The notes under the pieces are model-generated. The model had not been told where the DNA came from and made no database searches. It saw nothing but the letters and a program-made list of their open reading frames with translations. The position numbers and the translations under genes were made by a program. Below are positions 16,140-24,573 of a stretch of 59,371 bases of DNA, piece by piece. The DNA comes from Pseudomonas sp. Its GTDB lineage: Bacteria; Pseudomonadota; Gammaproteobacteria; Pseudomonadales; Pseudomonadaceae. Position 1 is the stretch's first letter; every line of letters begins with the position of its first letter. The stretch spans positions 1 through 59,371 of the forward strand of contig NZ_JASLAW010000048.1 in NCBI RefSeq assembly GCF_030147005.1. Direction: 5' to 3'.

Positions 16140-17585
16140 TCAGCCCTCGAGCTTGCTTTTCAGCAGTTCGTTGACTTGTTGCGGGTTGGCTTTGCCCTTG
16201 GACGCTTTCATCGCCTGGCCGACGAAGAAGCCGAACATCTTGCCGCGCTTGGCTTCGTCCGCCGCGCGGTATTGTTCGACCTGCTCGGCGTTCGCCGCGA
16301 GCATTTCATCGAGCACGGCCGAAATAGCGCCGCTGTCGGTGACTTGCTTGAGGCCACGTTTCTCGATGATTTCATCGGCGCTGCCTTCGCCGGCGGCCAT
16401 CGCTTCGAACACGGTCTTGGCGATTTTGCCGGAGATGGTGTTGTCTTTGATGCGCAGCAGCATGCCGCCCAGTTGTTCGGCGCTCACCGGCGCTTCGTCG
16501 ATCTCCAGGCCTTGCTTGTTCAACAGGCTGCCCAGTTCAACCATTACCCAGTTAGCCGCCAGCTTGGCGTCGCCGGCAATGCTCACGACCTTTTCGAAGT
16601 AGTTGGCTTGCTCCCGGCTGGAGGCCAATACGCTGGCATCGTAGACCGACAGGCCGAACTGCGCCTGGAAACGCTCGCGCTTTTGCTGCGGCAACTCCGG
16701 CAGGGTGGCGCGGATATCGCTGAGGAACGAATCCTCCAGTACCACCGGCAGCAGGTCCGGATCGGGGAAGTAACGGTAGTCGTTGGCTTCCTCCTTGCTG
16801 CGCATGGCGCGGGTTTCGTCTTTGTTCGGGTCGTACAGGCGGGTTTGCTGGATCACCTTGCCGCCGTCTTCGATCAGTTCGATCTGGCGACGTACCTCGC
16901 TGTTGATCGCCTTCTCGATGAAGCGGAACGAGTTGACGTTCTTGATCTCGCAGCGGGTGCCGTATTCGGCCTGGCCCTTGGGGCGGATCGACACGTTGCA
17001 GTCGCAACGCAGCGAGCCTTCGGCCATGTTGCCGTCGCAGATGCCCAGGTAGCGCACCAGCGCATGGATCGTCTTGACGTAAGCCACGGCTTCCTTGGCG
17101 CTGCGCATGTCCGGCTCGGACACGATTTCCAGCAGCGGCGTGCCGGCACGGTTCAGGTCGATGCCGGTGGCACCGGGGAATTCTTCGTGCAGGCTCTTGC
17201 CGGCGTCTTCTTCAAGGTGCGCACGGGTTACACCGACACGCTTGATGGTGCCGTCTTCCAGCGGAATGTCCAGATGGCCCTTGCCGACGATCGGCAGCTC
17301 CATCTGGCTGATCTGATAGCCCTTGGGCAAGTCCGGGTAGAAGTAGTTCTTGCGCGCGAACACGTTGTGCTGACCGATCTCGGCGTCAATCGCCAGGCCG
17401 AACATCACCGCCATGCGCACCGCTTCCTGGTTCAGCACCGGCAGCACGCCGGGCATGCCCAGGTCGACCAGGCTGGCCTGGGTGTTGGGCCCTGCGCCGA
17501 ACGTGGTGGCGCTACCGGAGAAAATCTTCGATTGGGTGGCGAGCTGGGTATGAATCTCCAGCCCGATCACAACTTCCCATTGCAT
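16140..17585 (-). CDS. gatB: Asp-tRNA(Asn)/Glu-tRNA(Gln) amidotransferase subunit B
   Basis: GatB binds the mischarged tRNA and phosphorylates the carboxylate so that ammonia from GatA can amidate it. The 481-residue protein is full length. The catalytic cradle begins WEVVIGLEIHTQLATQSKIF, and the PET112 signature is visible in the middle (DCNVSIRP; CEIKNVNSF). The C-terminal YqeY-like tail (about residues 405-481) ends QQVNELLKSKLEG. It is the last gene of gatC-gatA-gatB, 10 bases after gatA. Pseudomonas uses this complex to make Asn-tRNA, since many strains lack asparaginyl-tRNA synthetase. Confidence 0.97.
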   Translation of the reverse strand: MQWEVVIGLEIHTQLATQSKIFSGSATTFGAGPNTQASLVDLGMPGVLPVLNQEAVRMAVMFGLAIDAEIGQHNVFARKNYFYPDLPKGYQISQMELPIVGKGHLDIPLEDGTIKRVGVTRAHLEEDAGKSLHEEFPGATGIDLNRAGTPLLEIVSEPDMRSAKEAVAYVKTIHALVRYLGICDGNMAEGSLRCDCNVSIRPKGQAEYGTRCEIKNVNSFRFIEKAINSEVRRQIELIEDGGKVIQQTRLYDPNKDETRAMRSKEEANDYRYFPDPDLLPVVLEDSFLSDIRATLPELPQQKRERFQAQFGLSVYDASVLASSREQANYFEKVVSIAGDAKLAANWVMVELGSLLNKQGLEIDEAPVSAEQLGGMLLRIKDNTISGKIAKTVFEAMAAGEGSADEIIEKRGLKQVTDSGAISAVLDEMLAANAEQVEQYRAADEAKRGKMFGFFVGQAMKASKGKANPQQVNELLKSKLEG

Positions 17586-17595
17586 AGTGTTCTCC

Positions 17596-19047
17596 TCAGA
17601 AGCCGGTAGGGGTGCGAGTGTGCCAGTCGGTGTTCAACTGGTACTGGTGCGCCACATTGAGCAGGCGGCCTTCCTGGAAATAAGGGGCGAGCAATTGCAC
17701 GCCGACCGGCAGCCCGTCGACGAAACCGGCGGGCATGGACAAGCCCGGCAAGCCCGCGAGGTTGGCGGTGATGGTGTAGAGGTCTTCCAGGTACTCGGCG
17801 ATCGGGTCGCCGGTCTTGGCGCCGATCTTCCAGGCCGGGTTCGGCGTGGTTGGGCCGAGGATCACGTCGACTTCTTCAAAGGCTGCCATGAAGTCGTTCT
17901 TGATCAGGCGGCGGATCTTCTGCGCCTTGAGGTAGTACGCGTCGTAGTAGCCGGCCGACAGGGCGTAGGCACCGACCATGATGCGGCGTTGCACTTCGGC
18001 GCCGAAGCCTTCGCCACGGGAGCGCTTGTACAGGTCGGCAAGGTCTTTGGGGTTCTCGCAGCGATAGCCGAAGCGCACGCCGTCGAAACGCGACAGGTTG
18101 GAGGACGCTTCAGCCGGGGCGATCACATAGTAGGCGGGAATCGCGTGCTGGTTGTTCGGCAGGCTGATTTGCTTGATCACCGCGCCGAGCTTTTCCAGCT
18201 CCTTGATGCTGTTGTGCACCAAGTCGGCGATACGCGGGTCGAGACCGGCGCTGAAGTATTCCTTGGGTACGCCGATGCGCAGGCCCTTGAGCGACGTATT
18301 CAGGCCGGCGCTGTAGTCCGGCACCGGCTCATCGATGCTGGTGGAATCCTGTTTATCGAACCCGGCCATGCCTTGTAACAATATTGCGCAGTCTTCAGCC
18401 GTGCGTGCCAGAGGGCCGCCCTGATCGAGACTTGAGGCGTAGGCGATCATGCCCCAGCGGGAAACGCGACCGTAGGTCGGCTTCAAGCCCGTGAGGTTTG
18501 TGAACGCTGCCGGTTGGCGGATCGAGCCACCGGTGTCGGTGGCCGTGGCTGCGGGCAGGAAGCGTGCGGCCACGGCAGCGGCGGACCCACCGGACGAACC
18601 GCCGGGTACGTGATCCAGATTCCACGGGTTTTTCACGGCGCCGTAGTAGCTCGACTCGTTGGCCGAACCCATGGCGAATTCGTCCATGTTGGTCTTGCCC
18701 AGGGTCACGGCCCCGGCGGCGGCCAGCTTGGACACCACGGTGGCGTCGTAGGGCGCCTTGAAGTTGTCGAGCATCTTCGAGCCGCAGCTGGTGCGGATAC
18801 CCTGGGTGCAGAACAGGTCTTTGTGGGCGATCGGGGCGCCCAGCAGCGCGCCGTCTTCACCATTGGCGCGACGCGCGTCGGCGGCCTTGGCCTGGCTCAG
18901 GGCCAGCTCCTGGGTGAGGCTGATGAAGCTGTTGACCTTGGGGTCCAGCTCGGCGATACGCGCCAGCAGGGTCTTGGTCAGTTCTTCGGAAGAAAACGTT
19001 TTGTCGGCGAGACCGCGGGCGATCTCGGCCAGAGTCATGTGATGCAT
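17596..19047 (-). CDS. gatA: Asp-tRNA(Asn)/Glu-tRNA(Gln) amidotransferase subunit A
   Basis: GatA is the glutaminase subunit that releases ammonia from glutamine. The 483-residue protein carries the amidase signature with the Ser-cisSer-Lys triad: Lys in GAPIAHKDLF (near residue 76) and serines in PGGSSGGSAAAVAARF and TDTGGSIRQPAA (around residues 150-180). The ATG at 19047 is used; an internal ATG nine bases on would remove only three residues. It sits 16 bases after gatC and 10 before gatB. Confidence 0.97.
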   Translation of the reverse strand: MHHMTLAEIARGLADKTFSSEELTKTLLARIAELDPKVNSFISLTQELALSQAKAADARRANGEDGALLGAPIAHKDLFCTQGIRTSCGSKMLDNFKAPYDATVVSKLAAAGAVTLGKTNMDEFAMGSANESSYYGAVKNPWNLDHVPGGSSGGSAAAVAARFLPAATATDTGGSIRQPAAFTNLTGLKPTYGRVSRWGMIAYASSLDQGGPLARTAEDCAILLQGMAGFDKQDSTSIDEPVPDYSAGLNTSLKGLRIGVPKEYFSAGLDPRIADLVHNSIKELEKLGAVIKQISLPNNQHAIPAYYVIAPAEASSNLSRFDGVRFGYRCENPKDLADLYKRSRGEGFGAEVQRRIMVGAYALSAGYYDAYYLKAQKIRRLIKNDFMAAFEEVDVILGPTTPNPAWKIGAKTGDPIAEYLEDLYTITANLAGLPGLSMPAGFVDGLPVGVQLLAPYFQEGRLLNVAHQYQLNTDWHTRTPTGF

Positions 19048-19063
19048 GAAAGGCTCTTTCCCT

Positions 19064-19351
19064 TTAGTCGATGACTTTCGGAACCAGGTACAGGCCGTTT
19101 TCGACCGCTGGCGCGATGGACTGGTAGGCTTCGCGATTATTGCGCTCGGTCACGAAGTCTGCGCGCAGGCGCTGACTGGCTTCCAGCGGGTGAGCCAGGG
19201 GCTCGATGCCGTCGGTGTCGACAGCCTGCATTTGGTCAACCAGCCCGAGAATGCTGTTCAGGGCTGCGGTGGTCTGTGGAAGATCGGCGTCATTGAGGCC
19301 AAGCGAGGCCAGATGCGCGATTTTTTCCACGTCGGAGCGTTCAAGCGCCAT
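19064..19351 (-). CDS. gatC: Asp-tRNA(Asn)/Glu-tRNA(Gln) amidotransferase subunit C
   Basis: GatC is the small subunit that stabilises GatA against GatB. The 95-residue protein is the normal size, starts with the family's VEKIAHLASLGL helix and contains the QMQAVDTDGIEPLAHP segment (about residues 39-54). It is first in the leftward gatCAB operon, and the 210-base gap to mreB holds divergent promoters. Confidence 0.95.
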   Translation of the reverse strand: MALERSDVEKIAHLASLGLNDADLPQTTAALNSILGLVDQMQAVDTDGIEPLAHPLEASQRLRADFVTERNNREAYQSIAPAVENGLYLVPKVID

Positions 19352-19488
19352 GGGATTCTCCAGTGGAAAACAGAACGGAGGGCGTCCGTGTGTTAGATTG
19401 TCGGAACACTACCGCATTTCTACGGTCATAAGGCCGCGATTGTGGGGGTTGGTGCACAGAAAGTCGGCCAATTTAGCACATTGGCGCC

Positions 19489-19517
19489 TTGCCCAAAATC
19501 CCTGTCGTTGTTAGAGT
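19489..19517 (+). promoter_or_regulatory. Candidate mreB promoter
   Basis: TTGCCC (19489-19494) and TAGAGT (19512-19517) are separated by 17 bases and end 44 bases before the mreB ATG. The rest of the gatC-mreB gap shows no clear element for the leftward promoter. Confidence 0.45.
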
Positions 19518-19561
19518 TTGCCGCACTTTTTTACCCACGCGTTGCCTAGGGTCCCTTTCCC

Positions 19562-20599
19562 ATGTTCAAGAAACTGCGTGGCATGTTTTCCAGCGATCTT
19601 TCCATTGACCTGGGCACTGCCAACACCCTTATTTACGTGCGCGAGCGCGGTATCGTTCTGAATGAGCCATCGGTTGTGGCCATTCGGACCCATGGTAATC
19701 AGAAAAGTGTCGTTGCCGTTGGCACCGAGGCCAAGCGCATGCTCGGCCGCACACCAGGCAATATTGCTGCCATTCGTCCGATGAAAGACGGCGTGATCGC
19801 TGACTTCAGTGTCTGCGAGAAGATGCTGCAGTACTTCATCAACAAAGTTCACGAAAACAGTTTCCTGCAGCCCAGCCCTCGTGTGCTGATCTGCGTTCCG
19901 TGCAAGTCCACCCAGGTGGAGCGTCGCGCCATCCGTGAATCGGCCCTTGGTGCCGGTGCCCGCGAAGTGTTCCTGATCGAAGAGCCGATGGCCGCCGCAA
20001 TCGGCGCCGGCCTGCCGGTTGAAGAGGCCCGCGGTTCGATGGTGGTGGATATCGGTGGTGGTACTACCGAGATCGCCCTGATTTCCCTGAACGGTGTGGT
20101 GTATGCCGAATCCGTGCGTGTTGGCGGCGACCGCTTCGACGAAGCGATCATCACTTACGTGCGTCGTAACTACGGCAGCCTGATCGGCGAATCCACCGCC
20201 GAGCGCATCAAGCAGGAAATCGGCACCGCTTACCCGGGCGGCGAAGTTCGCGAAGTCGATGTTCGCGGTCGCAACCTGGCCGAAGGTGTGCCTCGTGCCT
20301 TCACCCTGAACTCCAATGAAGTGCTGGAAGCTCTGCAAGAGTCCCTGGCCACCATCGTTCAGGCTGTGAAGAGTGCCCTGGAGCAGTCGCCGCCGGAGTT
20401 GGCTTCCGATATCGCCGAGCGTGGCCTGGTACTGACCGGTGGTGGCGCCTTGCTGCGCGACCTCGACAAGTTGCTGGCTCAGGAAACCGGCCTGCCGGTG
20501 ATCGTCGCCGAAGACCCGCTGACCTGCGTTGCCCGTGGCGGTGGTCGTGCACTGGAAATGATGGATAAACACACCATGGACCTGCTCTCCAGCGAATAA
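19562..20599 (+). CDS. mreB: Rod shape-determining protein MreB (actin homologue)
   Basis: MreB polymerises under the inner membrane and directs lateral wall synthesis. The 345-residue protein has the actin-fold nucleotide motifs: phosphate 1 SIDLGTANTLIYV near residues 14-26, phosphate 2 VVDIGGGTTEIALISL near residues 160-175 and the adenosine motif LTGGGALLRDLD near residues 288-299. The N-terminal amphipathic MFKKLRGMFSS is the membrane anchor. It leads mreBCD; a stable hairpin after its stop may keep its level above that of mreC and mreD. Confidence 0.98.
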   Translation: MFKKLRGMFSSDLSIDLGTANTLIYVRERGIVLNEPSVVAIRTHGNQKSVVAVGTEAKRMLGRTPGNIAAIRPMKDGVIADFSVCEKMLQYFINKVHENSFLQPSPRVLICVPCKSTQVERRAIRESALGAGAREVFLIEEPMAAAIGAGLPVEEARGSMVVDIGGGTTEIALISLNGVVYAESVRVGGDRFDEAIITYVRRNYGSLIGESTAERIKQEIGTAYPGGEVREVDVRGRNLAEGVPRAFTLNSNEVLEALQESLATIVQAVKSALEQSPPELASDIAERGLVLTGGGALLRDLDKLLAQETGLPVIVAEDPLTCVARGGGRALEMMDKHTMDLLSSE

Positions 20600-20628
20600 G
20601 ATTGCCTGGATGGTTCATGCTTGGTCGG

Positions 20629-20654
20629 CAGGCAGCACTTTGCAGTGCTGCCTG
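20629..20654 (+). promoter_or_regulatory. Stable hairpin between mreB and mreC
   Basis: CAGGCAGCACT / AGTGCTGCCTG forms a perfect 11-bp stem with a TTGC loop. No clean T run follows, so it is more likely a partial terminator or an RNA-stability element protecting the mreB 3' end. Confidence 0.6.
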
Positions 20655-20738
20655 TTGGCGTTTATCTTCTTCAATCTGCATCCAGGCCGGTTTGATGCCG
20701 TATGAATAAAGAGAACATTTGCCTGGGAGGAGCGGCCT

Positions 20739-21833
20739 ATTAAACCGCTCTTCGCCAAAGGCCCCTCATTGGGCGTGCGCTTGTTGGTGCTGACCGTGCT
20801 TTCGGTCGCGCTGATGGTGGTCGATGCCCGTTTTGCGCTGCTCAAGCCTGTGCGTAGCCAGATGTCGCTGGTTTTGATGCAGACTTACTGGATCACCGAC
20901 CTGCCGCAACGTCTCTACCAGGGCGTGGCCAGCCAATTCGGCAGCCGCACCGAACTGGTCGCCGAAAACGAAAAACTCAAGACCGAAAACCTGCTGTTGC
21001 AGGGCCGCATGCAAAAGCTCGCGGCTCTCACCGAGCAGAACGTCCGGCTGCGCGAGTTGCTTAACTCTTCGGCGTTGGTCAACGAAAAAGTCGAAGTGGC
21101 CGAATTGATCGGCATGGACCCCAACCCCTTTACCCATCGCATCATCATCAACAAGGGTGAGCGCGACGGTGTGGTTCTCGGCCAGCCGGTGCTCGATGCC
21201 CGCGGCCTGATGGGCCAGGTGGTTGAGTTGATGCCCTACACCTCGCGCGTGTTGCTGTTGACGGACACCACCCACAGCATCCCGGTGCAGGTCAATCGCA
21301 ACGGCTTGCGCGCGATTGCCAGCGGCACTGGTAACCCGGAGCGCCTGGAGTTGCGGCACGTGGCCGACACCGCCGACATCAAGGAAGGCGACCTGCTGGT
21401 CAGCTCCGGCCTGGGTCAGCGCTTCCCGGCGGGCTACCCGGTGGCGACGGTCAAGGAGGTCATCCACGATTCCGGCCAGCCGTTTGCCATCGTGCGTGCC
21501 GTACCCACTGCCGCGCTGAACCGCAGCCGCTATTTACTGCTGGTGTTCAGCGACAACCGCACGCCGGAAGAGCGCGCCAATGACGCCGCGCAGGCCCAGG
21601 AAGCGGAAGACAAGCAGAACGGCACCGCCCCCGTCATTCCCGCGACAGTGCCGAAACCGGCTTTCGTGGGGCCACCAGCGCCTGCGACCGTACCCGCCAC
21701 CGCGGCCCCTGTCGCCACACCGGCCAAGCCCGCCACGCACAGTGCACATGCGGCGAAACCGGCGGCGACCACCGCGCCTGCCGCGAGGCCAGCGGCAACC
21801 GCCCCGGCCACGACGCGCCAGAGGGAGGAATAA
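20739..21833 (+). CDS. mreC: Rod shape-determining protein MreC, apparent ATT start
   Basis: MreC is a periplasmic bitopic protein that links MreB and MreD to the elongation wall synthase. The frame has a signal anchor (about residues 11-28), a coiled coil (about residues 60-95, ENEKLKTENLLLQGRMQKL), the beta-barrel MreC core and a 90-residue Ala/Pro-rich tail. Upstream stops leave no ATG. A strong GGGAGGAG site (20725-20732) is six bases before an in-frame ATT (20739), giving an IKPLFAKGPSLGVRLL start. A TTG at 20769 is too far from this site. The ATT start is inference. The stop overlaps the mreD ATG. Confidence 0.93.
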   Translation: MKPLFAKGPSLGVRLLVLTVLSVALMVVDARFALLKPVRSQMSLVLMQTYWITDLPQRLYQGVASQFGSRTELVAENEKLKTENLLLQGRMQKLAALTEQNVRLRELLNSSALVNEKVEVAELIGMDPNPFTHRIIINKGERDGVVLGQPVLDARGLMGQVVELMPYTSRVLLLTDTTHSIPVQVNRNGLRAIASGTGNPERLELRHVADTADIKEGDLLVSSGLGQRFPAGYPVATVKEVIHDSGQPFAIVRAVPTAALNRSRYLLLVFSDNRTPEERANDAAQAQEAEDKQNGTAPVIPATVPKPAFVGPPAPATVPATAAPVATPAKPATHSAHAAKPAATTAPAARPAATAPATTRQREE

Positions 21834-22321
21834 TGGCCAATACTCATTCACGCAACGGCTGGCTGGTCTGGCTGACCTTTGCCATCGGCTTGTTGCTCAG
21901 CGTTTCACCGCTGCCGCAATTCATGGAAATCCTGCGCCCATTGTGGTTGGCGTTGCTGTTGGCGTTCTGGTCGCTGAACCTGCCGCACAAAGTGGGCATG
22001 GTCACGGCGATGTGCCTGGGCTTGGCGGAGGATGTGCTCTATGGCACCTTGCTGGGCCAGAATGCGTTGATCCTGACCCTGATCACCTTTTTGGTGCTGT
22101 CGTTGCAGCAGCGCTTGCGCATGTTTCCGATGTGGCAGCAGTGCCTTGTGATCCTGGTGATCTTCGGCCTGGCGCAGTTGGTTCAGCTATGGCTCAGCGC
22201 CTTGACCGGCAATCGCCAGCCTACCCTGGCCCTGGTGTTGCCGGCTCTGGTCAGTGCATTGCTGTGGCCTTGGGTCAGTTTTGGCCTGCGTGGGTTACGT
22301 CGTCGCTATAAAATCAATTGA
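21833..22321 (+). CDS. mreD: Rod shape-determining protein MreD
   Basis: MreD is a small polytopic inner-membrane partner of MreC. The 162-residue protein has five or six hydrophobic segments, the internal VTAMCLGLAEDVLYGTLLGQN region typical of the family (about residues 57-77), and a basic C-terminus (LRGLRRRYKIN). Its ATG overlaps the mreC stop in TAATG, a translational-coupling arrangement. Confidence 0.95.
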   Translation: MANTHSRNGWLVWLTFAIGLLLSVSPLPQFMEILRPLWLALLLAFWSLNLPHKVGMVTAMCLGLAEDVLYGTLLGQNALILTLITFLVLSLQQRLRMFPMWQQCLVILVIFGLAQLVQLWLSALTGNRQPTLALVLPALVSALLWPWVSFGLRGLRRRYKIN

Positions 22322-22371
22322 TGGATTGCGAGGCTCTGCCTGGTTATCGAACCCTACAGGGAGAGTCTGCA

Positions 22372-22968
22372 ATGAATGTACTTTATCTGGCCTCGGGCTC
22401 CCCGCGGCGACGTGAGTTGTTGACCCAGATCGGTGTGCCTTTCACCGTTGTCAGCGCCGCCATCGACGAAACGCCTCTTACAAACGAAACCCCCACCGCC
22501 TATGTCGAGCGCCTGGCTCGAAGCAAGGCGGCGGCGGGTTTGGCTGCGCTTGAGCACACCTCAGACATCTGCGTATTGGGCGCCGACACGGCGGTTATCG
22601 TCGATGGCAAGATTCTTGGCAAACCGGTGGACCAGGCCGATGCTCTGGCCATGTTGATGGCCCTGGCGGGGCGTGAGCATGAAGTGCTCACTGCCATTGC
22701 GTTGACCGACGGCCAGCGCTGTGACACCCGTTGTGTCAGCAGCCGTGTAGGTTTTCGTGAAATCTCTGTCGAGGAGGCAACCGCTTACTGGCGCAGTGGC
22801 GAACCCCAGGACAAGGCCGGCGGCTATGCTATCCAAGGGCTTGGCTCGGTGTTCGTGACCGGGCTCAATGGCAGCTATTCCGCCGTGGTCGGCCTGCCCG
22901 TATGCGAAACCGCGCAACTGCTGGGCCAATTCGGCATACCCTGTTGGCAAAACCTTACTGCGCGCTGA
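22372..22968 (+). CDS. Maf-family nucleoside triphosphate pyrophosphatase (dTTP/UTPase, YhdE type)
   Basis: Maf proteins hydrolyse non-canonical or modified NTPs. The 198-residue protein opens with the signature YLASGSPRRRELL (about residues 4-16), has LGADTAVIVDGKILGKP near residues 67-83 and the late AGGYAIQGLGSVFV and NGSYSAVVGLPVCE boxes. These match the YhdE (dTTP/UTP) branch rather than the YceF (m7GTP) branch. The start at 22372 follows an AGGGAGA site; an earlier in-frame start at 22318 overlaps mreD but does not match the family N-terminus. It sits between mreD and rng, the usual Pseudomonas order. Confidence 0.92.
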   Translation: MNVLYLASGSPRRRELLTQIGVPFTVVSAAIDETPLTNETPTAYVERLARSKAAAGLAALEHTSDICVLGADTAVIVDGKILGKPVDQADALAMLMALAGREHEVLTAIALTDGQRCDTRCVSSRVGFREISVEEATAYWRSGEPQDKAGGYAIQGLGSVFVTGLNGSYSAVVGLPVCETAQLLGQFGIPCWQNLTAR

Positions 22969-23039
22969 TCACCTTTGCTGTCGCGCCAAGCCATAAGCGA
23001 TCGGTCACTATTGTGAAAACGCCTGAACGAGACCCAGCC

Positions 23040-24497
23040 ATGAGTGAAGAGATTCTGATCAATATCACGCCGATGGAATCGCGCGTGGCGGTGGTAGAGA
23101 ACGGTGTGCTGCAAGAAGTGCATGTCGAGCGCACCCAGAAGCGCGGGATCGTCGGCAATATCTATAAAGGCAAGGTGGTGCGCGTATTGCCGGGCATGCA
23201 GGCGGCGTTCGTCGACATCGGCCTGGACCGCGCCGCGTTTATCCACGCTTCGGAAATCTCCCTGCGCGAAGGCCCGGCGGTAGAAAGCATCAGCGCCCTG
23301 GTGCACGAAGGGCAGAGCCTGGTGGTGCAGGTCACCAAAGACCCTATCGGCTCCAAGGGCGCCCGGCTGACCACCCAATTGTCGATTCCTTCGCGTTACC
23401 TGGTGTATATGCCGCGTACCGCCCACGTCGGTATTTCCCTCAAGATCGAAGATGAAGCCGAGCGCGAGCGCCTGAAGAAGGTGGTCAGCGACTGTGTGGC
23501 CGCCGAGGGCATCAAGGAAGCCGGTGGTTTTATTTTGCGCACCGCCGCCGAAGGCGCGGGCGCCGATGAAATCTTGATGGATATCCGCTACCTGCGACGC
23601 CTGTGGGATCAGATCGCGGCGCAGATCCAGACCATTGGCGCGCCAAGCGTCATCTATGAAGACCTCGGCCTGGCGTTGCGTACCTTGCGCGATCTGGTCA
23701 GCCCGAAGATCGAAAAAATTCGCATCGATTCGCGTGAAACCTTCCAGCGCACCACCCAATTCGTTGCCGAGCTGATGCCGGAAATTGCCGACCGCCTCGA
23801 GCACTATCCGGGCGAGCGGCCAATCTTTGACCTGTATGGCGTCGAAGACGAAATCCAGAAAGCCCTGGAGCGAAAGGTCCCGCTCAAATCCGGTGGCTAT
23901 CTGGTGGTGGACCCGGCGGAAGCCATGACCACCATCGACGTCAACACTGGCGCGTTCGTGGGCCATCGCAACCTTGAAGAGACCATTTTCAAGACCAACC
24001 TGGAGGCTGCCACTGCGATTGCGCGCCAACTGCGCCTGCGCAACCTGGGCGGCATCATCATCATCGACTTCATCGACATGGAAGATGGAGAGCACCAACG
24101 CCAGGTACTACGCACCCTCGAAAAACAGCTGGAGCGTGACCACGCCAAGACCAACATCATTGGCATCACCGAATTGGGCCTGGTGCAGATGACCCGCAAG
24201 CGCACCCGCGAAAGCCTTGAGCAAGTGCTGTGCGAACCCTGCAGCTGTTGCCAGGGGCGCGGTAAATTGAAGACCCCGGAAACGGTTTGCTACGAGATTT
24301 TCCGTGAAATTCTACGAGAGGCACGCGCCTACCAGGCCGAAGGTTATAGAGTGCTGGCCAACCAGAAAGTGGTCGATCGCCTGCTGGATGAAGAGTCGGG
24401 TAACGTCGCTGAACTTGAGGGTTTTATCGGTCGTACTATTCGTTTTCAGGTGGAAACCATGTACTCCCAGGAACAATACGACGTGGTGCTGCTCTGA
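23040..24497 (+). CDS. rng: Ribonuclease G
   Basis: RNase G is the endoribonuclease that matures the 16S rRNA 5' end and turns over some mRNAs. The 485-residue protein has an N-terminal S1 domain (IYKGKVVRVLPGMQAAFVDIG, about residues 39-59), the RNase E/G catalytic core with DVNTGAFVG and the metal-site region IDFIDME (about residues 341-347), and the zinc-link CEPC with its following CC (about residues 398-402). It lacks the long C-terminal scaffold of RNase E. The ATG at 23040 gives the usual MSEEILINITP start; longer upstream extension overlaps maf and is unlikely. Confidence 0.96.
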   Translation: MSEEILINITPMESRVAVVENGVLQEVHVERTQKRGIVGNIYKGKVVRVLPGMQAAFVDIGLDRAAFIHASEISLREGPAVESISALVHEGQSLVVQVTKDPIGSKGARLTTQLSIPSRYLVYMPRTAHVGISLKIEDEAERERLKKVVSDCVAAEGIKEAGGFILRTAAEGAGADEILMDIRYLRRLWDQIAAQIQTIGAPSVIYEDLGLALRTLRDLVSPKIEKIRIDSRETFQRTTQFVAELMPEIADRLEHYPGERPIFDLYGVEDEIQKALERKVPLKSGGYLVVDPAEAMTTIDVNTGAFVGHRNLEETIFKTNLEAATAIARQLRLRNLGGIIIIDFIDMEDGEHQRQVLRTLEKQLERDHAKTNIIGITELGLVQMTRKRTRESLEQVLCEPCSCCQGRGKLKTPETVCYEIFREILREARAYQAEGYRVLANQKVVDRLLDEESGNVAELEGFIGRTIRFQVETMYSQEQYDVVLL

Positions 24498-24573
24498 TCG
24501 CCATTCGTTTTTCTTTTTCGAGACCGACAGGCGCTGATCTGTCGTCTGCCTACTGCTTTGAGGGTCGCCTGAC

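Noticed and set aside
16032..17609. 525-codon rightward frame opposite gatB
   Set aside because: GatB is full length and in operon with gatA; the frame also runs through a REP element.
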